Shown here: positions 17,231-25,342 of the stretch, piece after piece | Position numbering within the stretch: the stretch's first letter is position 1 | Layout: each line of letters begins with the position of its first letter | Origin: Algoriphagus aestuarii | GTDB lineage: Bacteria; Bacteroidota; Bacteroidia; Cytophagales; Cyclobacteriaceae | DNA length: 64,000 bases | Direction of reading: 5' to 3' | NCBI GenBank assembly: GCA_017051695.1 | Contig: JAFIDK010000004.1 | Coordinates: forward strand, 244,498-308,497 | The notes under the pieces: generated by a model | Database searches by the model: none | The model's input: only the letters and a program-made list of their open reading frames with translations | What the model was told of the DNA's origin: nothing | Position numbers and translations under genes: made by a program

Positions 17231-17257
17231 CTCATCCGACATCGGTCAACCGACATC
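17231..17257. repeat. Inverted-repeat border, CCGACATCGGTCAACCGACA words (proximal arm)
   Basis: This tract is itself partly palindromic (CCGACATCGGT) and is the inverse of 16771-16802. It lies directly between the adaptor stop codon and the four-helix-bundle gene start. Confidence 0.5.
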
Positions 17258-17263
17258 AAAACT

Positions 17264-18511
17264 TTATTTCAACTCCAGCACCTCATTATCTCCAAAATTC
17301 TCATATCCAGACACAATCACTTTTTCCCCTTCTACCAAGCCATCCAGAACTTCATAGTATTCAGGATTTTTTCTACCTAAACGGATATTTCTCTTTTCAG
17401 CATTTCCGGCTGTATTCAAAACAAACACCCAGTTTCCTCCAGTATCTTTAAAGAACCCTCCTGTTGGTAACAATAGACTTTGCTCACTATCTCCTAACTC
17501 AAGACGAATCCGAACGCTTTGACCTCTTCTGATTCCTTTCGGGCTTTCTCCTGTGAATTTCATATCCACTTCGAATCGACCATTTGTAATCGTCGGATAG
17601 ATTTTCATGATTTCCAGTTCGTGATCCACACCACTCAAAGTAAATTTACCTCTGAGTCCTTGACCGATTCTTGGAAGGTACAATTCATCAATCGGCACTC
17701 TCACTTTAAATTCATCCAAAACATCTATTTGTCCATAACGCTCCCCGGAATTGATCGCCTGACCCACTTCGATTTGTTCCATTGCCAATTGACCGGCAAT
17801 TGGAGCTTTGATCACGAGGTTATTCAAGATCTGCCCTACCCCATTCAGTGATGCATTCATCCTGCTTTCAGATTGACGCAACTGGGCCAATTGGTATGAT
17901 CTGGCGATAGAATCACTTCTATAAGATGCATAGGTCAATTCTTTTCTTTTCAAGTTGTATTCATATTGTTCTTTTACTTCTTCGAATTCCCGGTCAGAAA
18001 CCAGCTTTTTCTCATGAAGCTCCTTGAACCTTTTGTATTGAGGCTCCAAAAGGCTGATCTGATAATCGATCTCCGCCAATTGACCTTGCTGACTCAAATC
18101 GTTTTGATCCAAGAAAAGACGAGTCTGGCGCAGGTTGTTAATCTGCTCGTACAGCATGGTTTCACGCTGCATCACATCCAGCTGAAGATTGGAATTGGCC
18201 ATGATCAAAATCGTATCTCCCACATCTACTAAAGCACCGGACTCACGGACGATTTCGGCAACCATCCCTCCCTCTACTGCATCAAGGAAGAATGTCTGGG
18301 CAGGTTCGATCTGACCAGAAACCAAAATGTAATCGGTGAATTCTCCAGTACTGACAGTGGCAATACTCAGACGATCTTGTTCTACATTCATAGTAGACCG
18401 ATGATCGGCAAATCCGATTTGATAAATAATCCCAGCGACTAAAACTACTCCGCCGACAATCCAAGCAATCTTCCTGGGCGTCCAGGTCTTCTTTTGTATT
18501 TTTCTATCCAT
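17264..18511 (-). CDS. HlyD/MacA-type periplasmic adaptor subunit
   Basis: I choose the ATG at 18511 (MDRKIQKKTWTPRK). A longer frame would cross the promoter region. The 415-residue protein has an N-terminal anchor helix (about 16-35), a lipoyl/beta-barrel half with VSGQIEPAQ and AEIVRESGALVDVGD, a coiled-coil hairpin (about 105-230), the returning lipoyl half (VIKAPIAGQL), and C-terminal barrel and membrane-proximal domains ending in LVEGEKVIVSGYENF. It would link the inner-membrane permeases to an outer-membrane channel. It is the first gene of the operon, 25 bases after the predicted sigma-54 transcription start. Confidence 0.92.
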   Translation of the reverse strand: MDRKIQKKTWTPRKIAWIVGGVVLVAGIIYQIGFADHRSTMNVEQDRLSIATVSTGEFTDYILVSGQIEPAQTFFLDAVEGGMVAEIVRESGALVDVGDTILIMANSNLQLDVMQRETMLYEQINNLRQTRLFLDQNDLSQQGQLAEIDYQISLLEPQYKRFKELHEKKLVSDREFEEVKEQYEYNLKRKELTYASYRSDSIARSYQLAQLRQSESRMNASLNGVGQILNNLVIKAPIAGQLAMEQIEVGQAINSGERYGQIDVLDEFKVRVPIDELYLPRIGQGLRGKFTLSGVDHELEIMKIYPTITNGRFEVDMKFTGESPKGIRRGQSVRIRLELGDSEQSLLLPTGGFFKDTGGNWVFVLNTAGNAEKRNIRLGRKNPEYYEVLDGLVEGEKVIVSGYENFGDNEVLELK

Positions 18512-18546
18512 TGTGTGTTTCTGCCTTTTTAGGCTGATACCCATTA

Positions 18547-18563
18547 TGCCAAATGGTATGCCA
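18547..18563 (-). promoter_or_regulatory. Candidate sigma-54 promoter for the efflux operon
   Basis: On the minus strand the site reads TGGCATACCATTTGGCA. The -24 half (TGGCA) is good. The -12 half is TTTGG where TTGC is usual, so it is weaker than the site at 5115-5130. Transcription would begin near 18536. The divergent neighbour encodes a sigma-54 activator, which supports the call. Confidence 0.5.
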
Positions 18564-18632
18564 TCAAAAAAACGGCGTTCTACGGCCTTAATTGGAGGTT
18601 TAAAGAAAAACAGAATCCAGAGTCCCGAACAT

Positions 18633-18713
18633 TTTTGTTCGCAGGCGAACAAAACCCGCTCATCTTTCTTAACTTATTGGATCGCTTCCCACTTCCTGAC
18701 AAGCGGACAAAAA
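18633..18713. promoter_or_regulatory. Candidate enhancer sites for the sigma-54 regulator
   Basis: A perfect 10-bp inverted repeat, TTTTGTTCGC and GCGAACAAAA separated by AG, lies at 18633-18654. A further half-site, GCGGACAAAAA, lies at 18703-18713. They are 70 to 150 bases upstream of the -24 element, the usual distance for NtrC-type activators. They match the half-sites upstream of the permease promoter at 5115. The rest of the 340-base divergent gap shows no gene. Confidence 0.6.
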
Positions 18714-18851
18714 GCCCTTATTTCAGGAATAGAGCTGTATTTGTTTTGATTTTAATCGAAAAGAATAAATCGGTATGCTTTTGGAACAAGGAGCAAGCAT
18801 TATCTGAGAAGGCAGATTGTCTTTTTCACCTATTAAAAAAACAACGAATCC

Positions 18852-20240
18852 ATGAGCGAGCAAAAAATCGGTAAAATTCTCATTATAGATGATAATGAAG
18901 ATCTCCTTAAGGCAGCCAAAATTTTTCTGAAAAGGCACTTTGCACAGGTAGATACCGAGACAAACCCTGACCTACTTCCCATTTTAACCCATAACGAGCA
19001 GTATGATGTGATTATGCTCGATATGAACTTCACCAAAGACGTAAGTTCCGGTCAGGAAGGTTTCTATTGGCTGGATCGGATTCTTGAACTTGACCCTTCG
19101 GCAGTTGTTGTTTTGATCACGGCTTATGGGGACGTGAACCTTGCCGTTCGGGCTATTAAAGAAGGCGCTACGGATTTTGTTTTGAAACCTTGGGAAAATG
19201 AAAGGCTACTTGCCACTTTAAATTCAGCTTTGAAACTAAGGCAGAAAAAACTTGAGGTGGACTTGCTAAAGGATCAGAAGCTTAGCATGCAGCAGGATAT
19301 TGATCGGAAATTTTCTGATATCATCGGGCAAAGTCCAGCAATGCAAAAAGTCTATGAAACCATAGAAAGAGTTGCTTCTACTGATGCGAATGTATTGATT
19401 TTAGGAGAAAATGGGACAGGTAAAGAATTGATAGCACGAGCAATTCATAGGCATAGCCGAAGAAGCAAAGAAGCATTTGTGGGAGTAGATCTGGGTTCGA
19501 TTACCCAGTCACTTTTTGAATCTGAGCTCTTTGGACATAAAAAGGGATCTTTCACCGATGCCAAAGAAGATCGGGCCGGAAGATTTGAGCAGGCACATAA
19601 AGGAACGCTTTTCCTTGATGAAATCGGAAACTTACCGCTTCCTTTACAGGCGAAATTACTGGCTGTGCTTCAAAACAGGCAAGTTACACGAGTAGGTGCC
19701 AACCGCTCCGTAGATGTCAACATCCGTTTGATTTCGGCTACCAATATGCCGATTCATAACATGGTTTATGAAAACGGATTCCGTCAGGATTTACTATATC
19801 GAATCAATACCATTGAAATCCAGTTGCCACCTTTAAGAGAAAGAGCCGATGATATTCTTTTACTTGCCAATCATTTCATTGCTTTCTATTCTAAAAAATA
19901 CAACAAGGATGTCAGAAAGGCTTCTGAACCTCTTATCAAAAGAATGATGAAATATCATTGGCCTGGAAATATTCGTGAACTTCAGCATAGCATCGAGCGG
20001 GCCGTCATCATGAGTAATCATAATGTTTTGCAGCCAGAGGATTTATTCCTCCAAAAAATGCAGCAGCCTGAGCAAAAAGATGAATCAGTCAGTCTGGAAC
20101 ATCTAAATATTGAGGATGTGGAGCGTATTCTGATCAGAAAAGCACTGCAAAAACACAATGGTCATATTACCAGAGCTGCTGAGGAACTAGGCTTGACCCG
20201 ATCTTCACTTTACAGGAGATTAGAAAAATATGGTTTATAA
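18852..20240 (+). CDS. NtrC-family sigma-54-dependent response regulator
   Basis: This 462-residue protein has a receiver domain (about 8-125) with phospho-acceptor D57 in MLDMNF, a sigma-54 AAA+ domain with Walker A GENGTGKE at 185-192, and Walker B GTLFLDEIGNLP. The C-terminal Fis-type helix-turn-helix has RAAEELGLTRSSLYRRLEKY. The sigma-54-contacting GAFTGA loop reads GSFTDA at 232-237. It overlaps the kinase gene by 11 bases and diverges from the efflux operon, which I infer it activates. Its Fis domain would bind the TTTTGTYCGC palindromes. Confidence 0.93.
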   Translation: MSEQKIGKILIIDDNEDLLKAAKIFLKRHFAQVDTETNPDLLPILTHNEQYDVIMLDMNFTKDVSSGQEGFYWLDRILELDPSAVVVLITAYGDVNLAVRAIKEGATDFVLKPWENERLLATLNSALKLRQKKLEVDLLKDQKLSMQQDIDRKFSDIIGQSPAMQKVYETIERVASTDANVLILGENGTGKELIARAIHRHSRRSKEAFVGVDLGSITQSLFESELFGHKKGSFTDAKEDRAGRFEQAHKGTLFLDEIGNLPLPLQAKLLAVLQNRQVTRVGANRSVDVNIRLISATNMPIHNMVYENGFRQDLLYRINTIEIQLPPLRERADDILLLANHFIAFYSKKYNKDVRKASEPLIKRMMKYHWPGNIRELQHSIERAVIMSNHNVLQPEDLFLQKMQQPEQKDESVSLEHLNIEDVERILIRKALQKHNGHITRAAEELGLTRSSLYRRLEKYGL

Positions 20241-21582
20241 GCGGTTCTCATTTGGGGTTGGGTTCAGGACACTTCTGATAGTTCTCAATTTATACCTGGG
20301 GCTTTGGTTGTACTATAATCAGGAACTTTGGCTTGCTCCAGGGATTTTAGCATTTATCGCTTTGATCCAGATTGGAGAGTTGATTTATTATGTCAACTCG
20401 ATCAACCATAAACTTGCAAGGTTTCTGGATTCCATCCGGTTTACGGATTTCTCTAGCTCATTTACTTCTGACAGTCAAATGGGCGGTTCGTTTCGGGAAG
20501 TCAATATTGCTTTTAACGAGGTGATGAATGTGTTTAAGCAGACCCGGGCAGAAAAAGAAGAGCAAATGCTTTTTCTCCAGGTCATCATCCAGCATATCAA
20601 CTCAGGGATTATTTCTTTCAGTTCCGAAGGTAAAATCGGAGTGATCAATAACGCAGCGAAACACCTTCTTCAGATTCCTCAGTTCAGGGACATTTCTGAT
20701 TTGGGAAAGCTTTCCCCGGCACTATTAGAACAGGTAATGGAAATGAAACCTGGTCAGAGACTCTCCTATCGGGTCAACCCTTCGCTGCATTTGATTATTC
20801 AGTCCACTTCATTAAAAATGGGAGGTCAAAGCTGGACTTTGCTTTCCTTACAGAACATCAATGCAGAACTCCAATCCAACGAATTGGAAGCTTGGCAAAA
20901 CCTGACGAAGGTTTTGCGACATGAGATCATGAACTCCATCACTCCTATTTCCAGTTTGGTAGATTCATTGAGCACCATTTTAGAGGAAGATTCCTACGTT
21001 CAAAAGGAAGGGTTTCTGATCAAAAGAGACGGTTACCAGGATATTCAGGAAGGATTGGAAACCATCGCCAACAGAAGCAAAGGCTTGGTGAATTTTGTCA
21101 ATGCATACCGGGATTACACCAATATTCCGGTACCGAAAAAAGAATTCACTTCTGTAAAATCGCTGTTTGAAAATGTACTTATTTTGATGAAGGAGGACTT
21201 GAAATTTTCTGAAGTCAAAATAGAAACCAATATTCTTCCAAATGACCTGGAAATCCATTGCGATCCCGACCAGATCACGATGATTCTGATCAATCTTGTG
21301 AAGAATGCGAGCGAATCCTTACAAAATCAAGCCGATCGAATCATCTGGTTATCTGCTATTTCACAAGGAGACATGGGAACAGTTTTACGCGTGGAAGATC
21401 ACGGTCCAGGTATTATTCCAGAGGCTTTGGAGCGAATTTTCGTACCTTTTTACACTACCAAAAAAACAGGTTCTGGAATTGGTTTAGCCATTTCGAGGCA
21501 GATTATGAATCTCCACAAGGGAAGCTTACAAGTGAGCTCCATCCCTGGTGAGAAAACTGTGTTCTCTTTGAATTTCAGGTAG
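20230..21582 (+). CDS. NtrY-like membrane sensor histidine kinase
   Basis: This 450-residue kinase has two N-terminal membrane helices (about 12-30 and 34-54) with almost no periplasmic loop, a HAMP-like linker, a PAS domain (about 115-215), the phospho-acceptor H231 in LRHEIMNSITPI, and an ATPase domain with NLVKNASES, DHGPGI and GSGIGLAI. It is the partner of the overlapping response regulator. With so little outside the membrane, it more likely senses membrane state or a cytoplasmic signal than a periplasmic ligand; that is inference. Confidence 0.92.
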   Translation: MVYKRFSFGVGFRTLLIVLNLYLGLWLYYNQELWLAPGILAFIALIQIGELIYYVNSINHKLARFLDSIRFTDFSSSFTSDSQMGGSFREVNIAFNEVMNVFKQTRAEKEEQMLFLQVIIQHINSGIISFSSEGKIGVINNAAKHLLQIPQFRDISDLGKLSPALLEQVMEMKPGQRLSYRVNPSLHLIIQSTSLKMGGQSWTLLSLQNINAELQSNELEAWQNLTKVLRHEIMNSITPISSLVDSLSTILEEDSYVQKEGFLIKRDGYQDIQEGLETIANRSKGLVNFVNAYRDYTNIPVPKKEFTSVKSLFENVLILMKEDLKFSEVKIETNILPNDLEIHCDPDQITMILINLVKNASESLQNQADRIIWLSAISQGDMGTVLRVEDHGPGIIPEALERIFVPFYTTKKTGSGIGLAISRQIMNLHKGSLQVSSIPGEKTVFSLNFR

Positions 21583-21703
21583 ATTAAAGTGAAAAATAAC
21601 ATTTCTCCTTTTTCTTGCTTTTAAACACAAAAAATACTAATTGAAATGTATTTTATTGTATTTCAAGTATTTGTATCTTATTACAAAAAAACAGATAGAG
21701 GAT

Positions 21704-22225
21704 ATGAAAGAAAATATCAACACCCAAACCCAAATAGCTTTTCACAATTTAAATGGTCTTGTCAACGGCATAGCGATGGATGGCAGGATCACAAAAAGCG
21801 AATTTGACGCAATGAAATCATGGTGCCAAACCCATGATGGATTATGTGAGAAAGAACCTTTTTTGACTTTTCATCAGGAAATCCGAAACATCATCAAAAC
21901 CGGGCAGTTGGGATCAGAGGAAATTTTTGAGCTCAAACAGGTACTCCGTAAATATGCTCCCAAGTTCAAGGAGAGCGATCCATCAAAATCCTCGCTGCAC
22001 TATCTTCAGGGAATATGTTATGGAATCATGGCGGATGGAGACATCAATAAATATGAGCTAAACCAGCTCAAAAAATGGCTTGACGATCATGAGCAGTTAA
22101 AAAGCATTTATCCATTTAATGAAATTTCAAAACATGTGGAAGAGGCCATATCCCATGGAAAGCTGGATCAGGAAAACTACCTCAGTCTTCAAAAGTATTT
22201 CAAAGAGTTTTTGAAAATTGAATAA
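21704..22225 (+). CDS. Duplicated small helical-domain protein, function unknown
   Basis: I start at the ATG at 21704 (MKENINTQTQ); the longer frame adds only unlikely residues. The 173-residue protein contains two copies of one unit: LNGLVNGIAMDGRITKSEFD in the first half and LQGICYGIMADGDINKYELN in the second, each followed by a W-containing helix and a glycine-L ending (TGQL, HGKL). Similar G-x-x-x-DG-x-I-x-x-x-E units occur beside BRCT domains and in TerB-like proteins, so it may be a scaffold of that type. There are no catalytic residues. It is monocistronic and ends at the terminator at 22341. Confidence 0.6.
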   Translation: MKENINTQTQIAFHNLNGLVNGIAMDGRITKSEFDAMKSWCQTHDGLCEKEPFLTFHQEIRNIIKTGQLGSEEIFELKQVLRKYAPKFKESDPSKSSLHYLQGICYGIMADGDINKYELNQLKKWLDDHEQLKSIYPFNEISKHVEEAISHGKLDQENYLSLQKYFKEFLKIE

Positions 22226-22340
22226 GTCCAATGGATGTTTTGTGATAGATATTGGATGATTGAAGAAAACCATGACTTTAGACCTACTTTGAAAATTCAA
22301 TAGATTCAATTTGCCAGTAATGTTTGACTAAAAAGAAACA

Positions 22341-22380
22341 AAAATGCCAGCTTAATGACTTTAGGCTGGCATTTTTGTTT
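22341..22380. terminator. Bidirectional intrinsic terminator
   Basis: AAAATGCCAGC pairs with GCTGGCATTTT around a 13-base loop, with T-runs on both strands. It serves the convergent genes ending at 22225 and 22402. Confidence 0.85.
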
Positions 22381-22401
22381 CATTCATAACATTTTGTAAA
22401 C

Positions 22402-25053
22402 CTACCTTTTGAAATAAATTGAATTCAGATTAAAGGTATTCCAGATAGATATCCCCTGGTCTGTTTTTAATACAAAATAGATATCAGACGGAGTATTGGT
22501 TTCTTGAATAGTGATAGTCACCGGGAACCAAATTCCTTTCCCGATTCTATCATTTTTATCCAGAAGTTTAGATTCACCTATCAATTCGCCATCTGGTCCT
22601 CCCTTTCTGATTTCGATTTTAGCAGCTAAACTACCTGGATCCACTTCCAACTCCACTGATCTAATCGAGCTTAAATCAAGGTTCTTAAAAACAAAAAACG
22701 CATTCTTCTCTGTGTATTTCACAAAGTGTGAATTGTTCTCATTGGATTTTGCGATATGTTGAAACTGATCTGCCAGCGTCGGAGATAGCTCTGTGTTTCG
22801 TAAAAGCAGCTGTTCCGTAGTTTTTTTTGATGGTATTCCATTTGCCCCTTGATCCTCATAAGATGCCTGGACCAAATAATAAGCTCCCTTTCTGGCAGGT
22901 TGAGCCATGGCATAGGTTCCCGATAATGGTAATTCTCGTTTTGTCAAGGAGGGGTTAGAAATAGCCAATATAAAATCTACCATCTCTTCGATTTCCTGTT
23001 TTGGCAAATGAACATGACCTGGCATCTGGGTATCACCCCATACGCCAGATCCCCCTTTTGTGATTTTTTGAATCAGATAATTTCTTGCCTCAGGATTATT
23101 TAAATAGGTGTTAGAAACTTCTGTATAACTTGGACCCACTGATTTGTTAGAGATTCCATGACATCCTTTGCATCCAGCTTGGTTAATCAGCGTTTCGCCT
23201 AAACTCAGCAATTCTTCTTCCGGACCAGTCTGGATGACATCATAGCCCCCTTCCATATAATCAACAGAAAACTCAATGTTGGAATCCTGAATTTCAGTAT
23301 CTTCCTCATCTTGAATCGACACTTCATATGCTATTGATTCGCCCGGAAAATAAAAACTGCGATTTCCCTTCCAGTTGATCTCAACTTTTGGAGATTCATT
23401 GCCAACCTGTATTTCTAACTTACTTTCTGATGAAGCTCCGTCTTGATCATTTACTGTCAAAGTAACCGGATAAATACCCGGCTTCTCAAATGTGAAAGTT
23501 GGATTTTTGTCATCCGAGCTAGCAAATCCACCAAAATCCCAATGATATTCTAACTGATCCCCTTGATCATAATCTTCTGTTCCTTCAGAAGAAAAGGCAA
23601 CTTTCAGAGGACTTTTCCCATTTTTCTTATCAGCAGTCATCGTTACATTGGGCTTTCTGTTTCCTGCCGCAAATTCAATTCTATAAAGACCTGAATTGTC
23701 ATTTTGGGAGCGCCAGAAGGTTCCGTATTCCAAAACATACAATGCTCCATCCGGGCCATACTGCATATCCATAGGCTTATCGAAAACAGTATTCGGCATA
23801 AATTGCTCAAGCGTATCCAATTCGTTGTTTTCGGTAAGAGAAACCATGAAAATCCAATTTCTCATCCAGTCGTAAAAAATGGATTTTCCATTATAATAGC
23901 CCGGGAACCTGATTTCGCTATCCTCATAATCCTCACGGTAATAAACAGGACCAGCCATTGCATTTCTTCCTCCAGTACCTAGCATAGGAAACTCCAAAGA
24001 TTCATCATAAGGATACCAAATCAAAGGTTGTTGAGTCGGCGGCAGGTTTTGAATGCCCGTATTCCTTGGTGAGCTATTGTAAGGGGCATTAGGATCAAAC
24101 TGAAATAAGGATTCTCCTGTTTCGAAATCAAACTTCCAATAAGCCTTGTTGTCTCCCACAAAATAAGGCCATCCAAAAAACCCTGGTTTAGTAGCCAGAT
24201 TATATTCATCGTGGCCTTTTGGTCCACGCAATGAATCATTTTCAGCCGCATCAGGACCTACTTCGCCCCAAAAGAGATTGTCGTTATGTTGATCTATGGC
24301 AATTCTGAAAGGATTTCTATTTCCCATGACATAGATCTCTGGCCTTGTCCCTTCTGTACCTACCGGAAATAAATTTCCATCAGGAATGGTATAAGTACCA
24401 TCATCTTCAGGATGAATACGGATTATCGAACCTCTTAAATCATTGGCATTTCCAGAAGATCGCTGGGCATCTACATTCTCCGCGCGAAAGGATCGTTCAT
24501 CAATTGGATTATAATTACTGGATTCAAATGGGGTGGAATCATCGCCTAAAGACAGGAACAAATTGCCATGCCTGTCAAACTCGATTGACCCTCCTGAATG
24601 GCAACAATCCCTGTAAACCGGTACATCCAAAAGGACTTTTTCGGAAGACAAATCAACTACGTCATTTTTAAATTCAAACCGGGAAAGTCTATTGACAGAG
24701 GTATTTGCCGGGGCGTAATAAAGGTAAATCCAATGATTGGATTGAAAGTCGGGATCTTTGGCCAAGCCCATCAGACCATCCTCGCGCTCAGGGTAGACTT
24801 CCAGAAATCCAGCTTCAACTAACTCACCTGTATCGTTTTTATATAATCTGATCTTTCCTGCCCGCTCTATCAGGAGCACATCTTTATTATCCAATACCTC
24901 CAATTCCATCGGTTCATTTAAACCTTCTACCAGTGTGACCTTGGTAAATCTGCTTTCATCAGGTTTTGTAGTTGCAAATGGGTCTGATTCCTGTGTGGTA
25001 CAACTCACTGCCATGAATCCTAAAACAGGAATCAACCCTCTCAATTTTTTCAT
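22402..25053 (-). CDS. PQQ-type sugar dehydrogenase / PKD / cytochrome c / CBM-like lipoprotein
   Basis: I start at the ATG at 25053; a frame five codons longer would need TTG. The 883-residue protein has a lipobox (MAVSC), a glucose/sorbosone dehydrogenase-type beta-propeller (about 35-455), a PKD domain (about 464-548), a monohaem cytochrome c domain with CKGCH at C628-H632 and a likely methionine ligand in QMPGH, and a C-terminal beta-sandwich (about 770-883) like CBM6. It should oxidise a sugar or glycan at the cell surface and pass electrons to its own haem. The natural substrate cannot be read from sequence. Confidence 0.88.
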   Translation of the reverse strand: MKKLRGLIPVLGFMAVSCTTQESDPFATTKPDESRFTKVTLVEGLNEPMELEVLDNKDVLLIERAGKIRLYKNDTGELVEAGFLEVYPEREDGLMGLAKDPDFQSNHWIYLYYAPANTSVNRLSRFEFKNDVVDLSSEKVLLDVPVYRDCCHSGGSIEFDRHGNLFLSLGDDSTPFESSNYNPIDERSFRAENVDAQRSSGNANDLRGSIIRIHPEDDGTYTIPDGNLFPVGTEGTRPEIYVMGNRNPFRIAIDQHNDNLFWGEVGPDAAENDSLRGPKGHDEYNLATKPGFFGWPYFVGDNKAYWKFDFETGESLFQFDPNAPYNSSPRNTGIQNLPPTQQPLIWYPYDESLEFPMLGTGGRNAMAGPVYYREDYEDSEIRFPGYYNGKSIFYDWMRNWIFMVSLTENNELDTLEQFMPNTVFDKPMDMQYGPDGALYVLEYGTFWRSQNDNSGLYRIEFAAGNRKPNVTMTADKKNGKSPLKVAFSSEGTEDYDQGDQLEYHWDFGGFASSDDKNPTFTFEKPGIYPVTLTVNDQDGASSESKLEIQVGNESPKVEINWKGNRSFYFPGESIAYEVSIQDEEDTEIQDSNIEFSVDYMEGGYDVIQTGPEEELLSLGETLINQAGCKGCHGISNKSVGPSYTEVSNTYLNNPEARNYLIQKITKGGSGVWGDTQMPGHVHLPKQEIEEMVDFILAISNPSLTKRELPLSGTYAMAQPARKGAYYLVQASYEDQGANGIPSKKTTEQLLLRNTELSPTLADQFQHIAKSNENNSHFVKYTEKNAFFVFKNLDLSSIRSVELEVDPGSLAAKIEIRKGGPDGELIGESKLLDKNDRIGKGIWFPVTITIQETNTPSDIYFVLKTDQGISIWNTFNLNSIYFKR

Positions 25054-25187
25054 AAATACTCTACTCAAAATTTTAATAGCCGTGAATATATGGGAAAATG
25101 ATTTTTTGAAATAACCGATGGTGGATTAAATACGATTATCTCTTTTTCAGGTCATACTCCTCAACTTACTTCCGGAAATGTCTCAGG

Positions 25188-25210
25188 GGAGACACATCCA
25201 TGTGCTCTCC
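25188..25210. promoter_or_regulatory. Palindrome in the divergent gap before msrAB
   Basis: GGAGACACAT and ATGTGCTCTCC face each other around CC, with one unpaired base. It lies in the 289-base gap between the divergent dehydrogenase (22402-25053) and msrAB genes. It could be an operator or a leader hairpin; there is no further evidence. Nothing else in the gap stands out. Confidence 0.35.
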
Positions 25211-25342
25211 GATTCCGTAATTGAAGAGAGAGCCTTACATTTTGAGATAATTACTTGTAGGATAAACAGTATCTAAAAATTTTGGTTTTAAATTCAGAGA
25301 TCAGAAGATTTCAAATTTCAAGATAAAATCATCCAATAAAAC

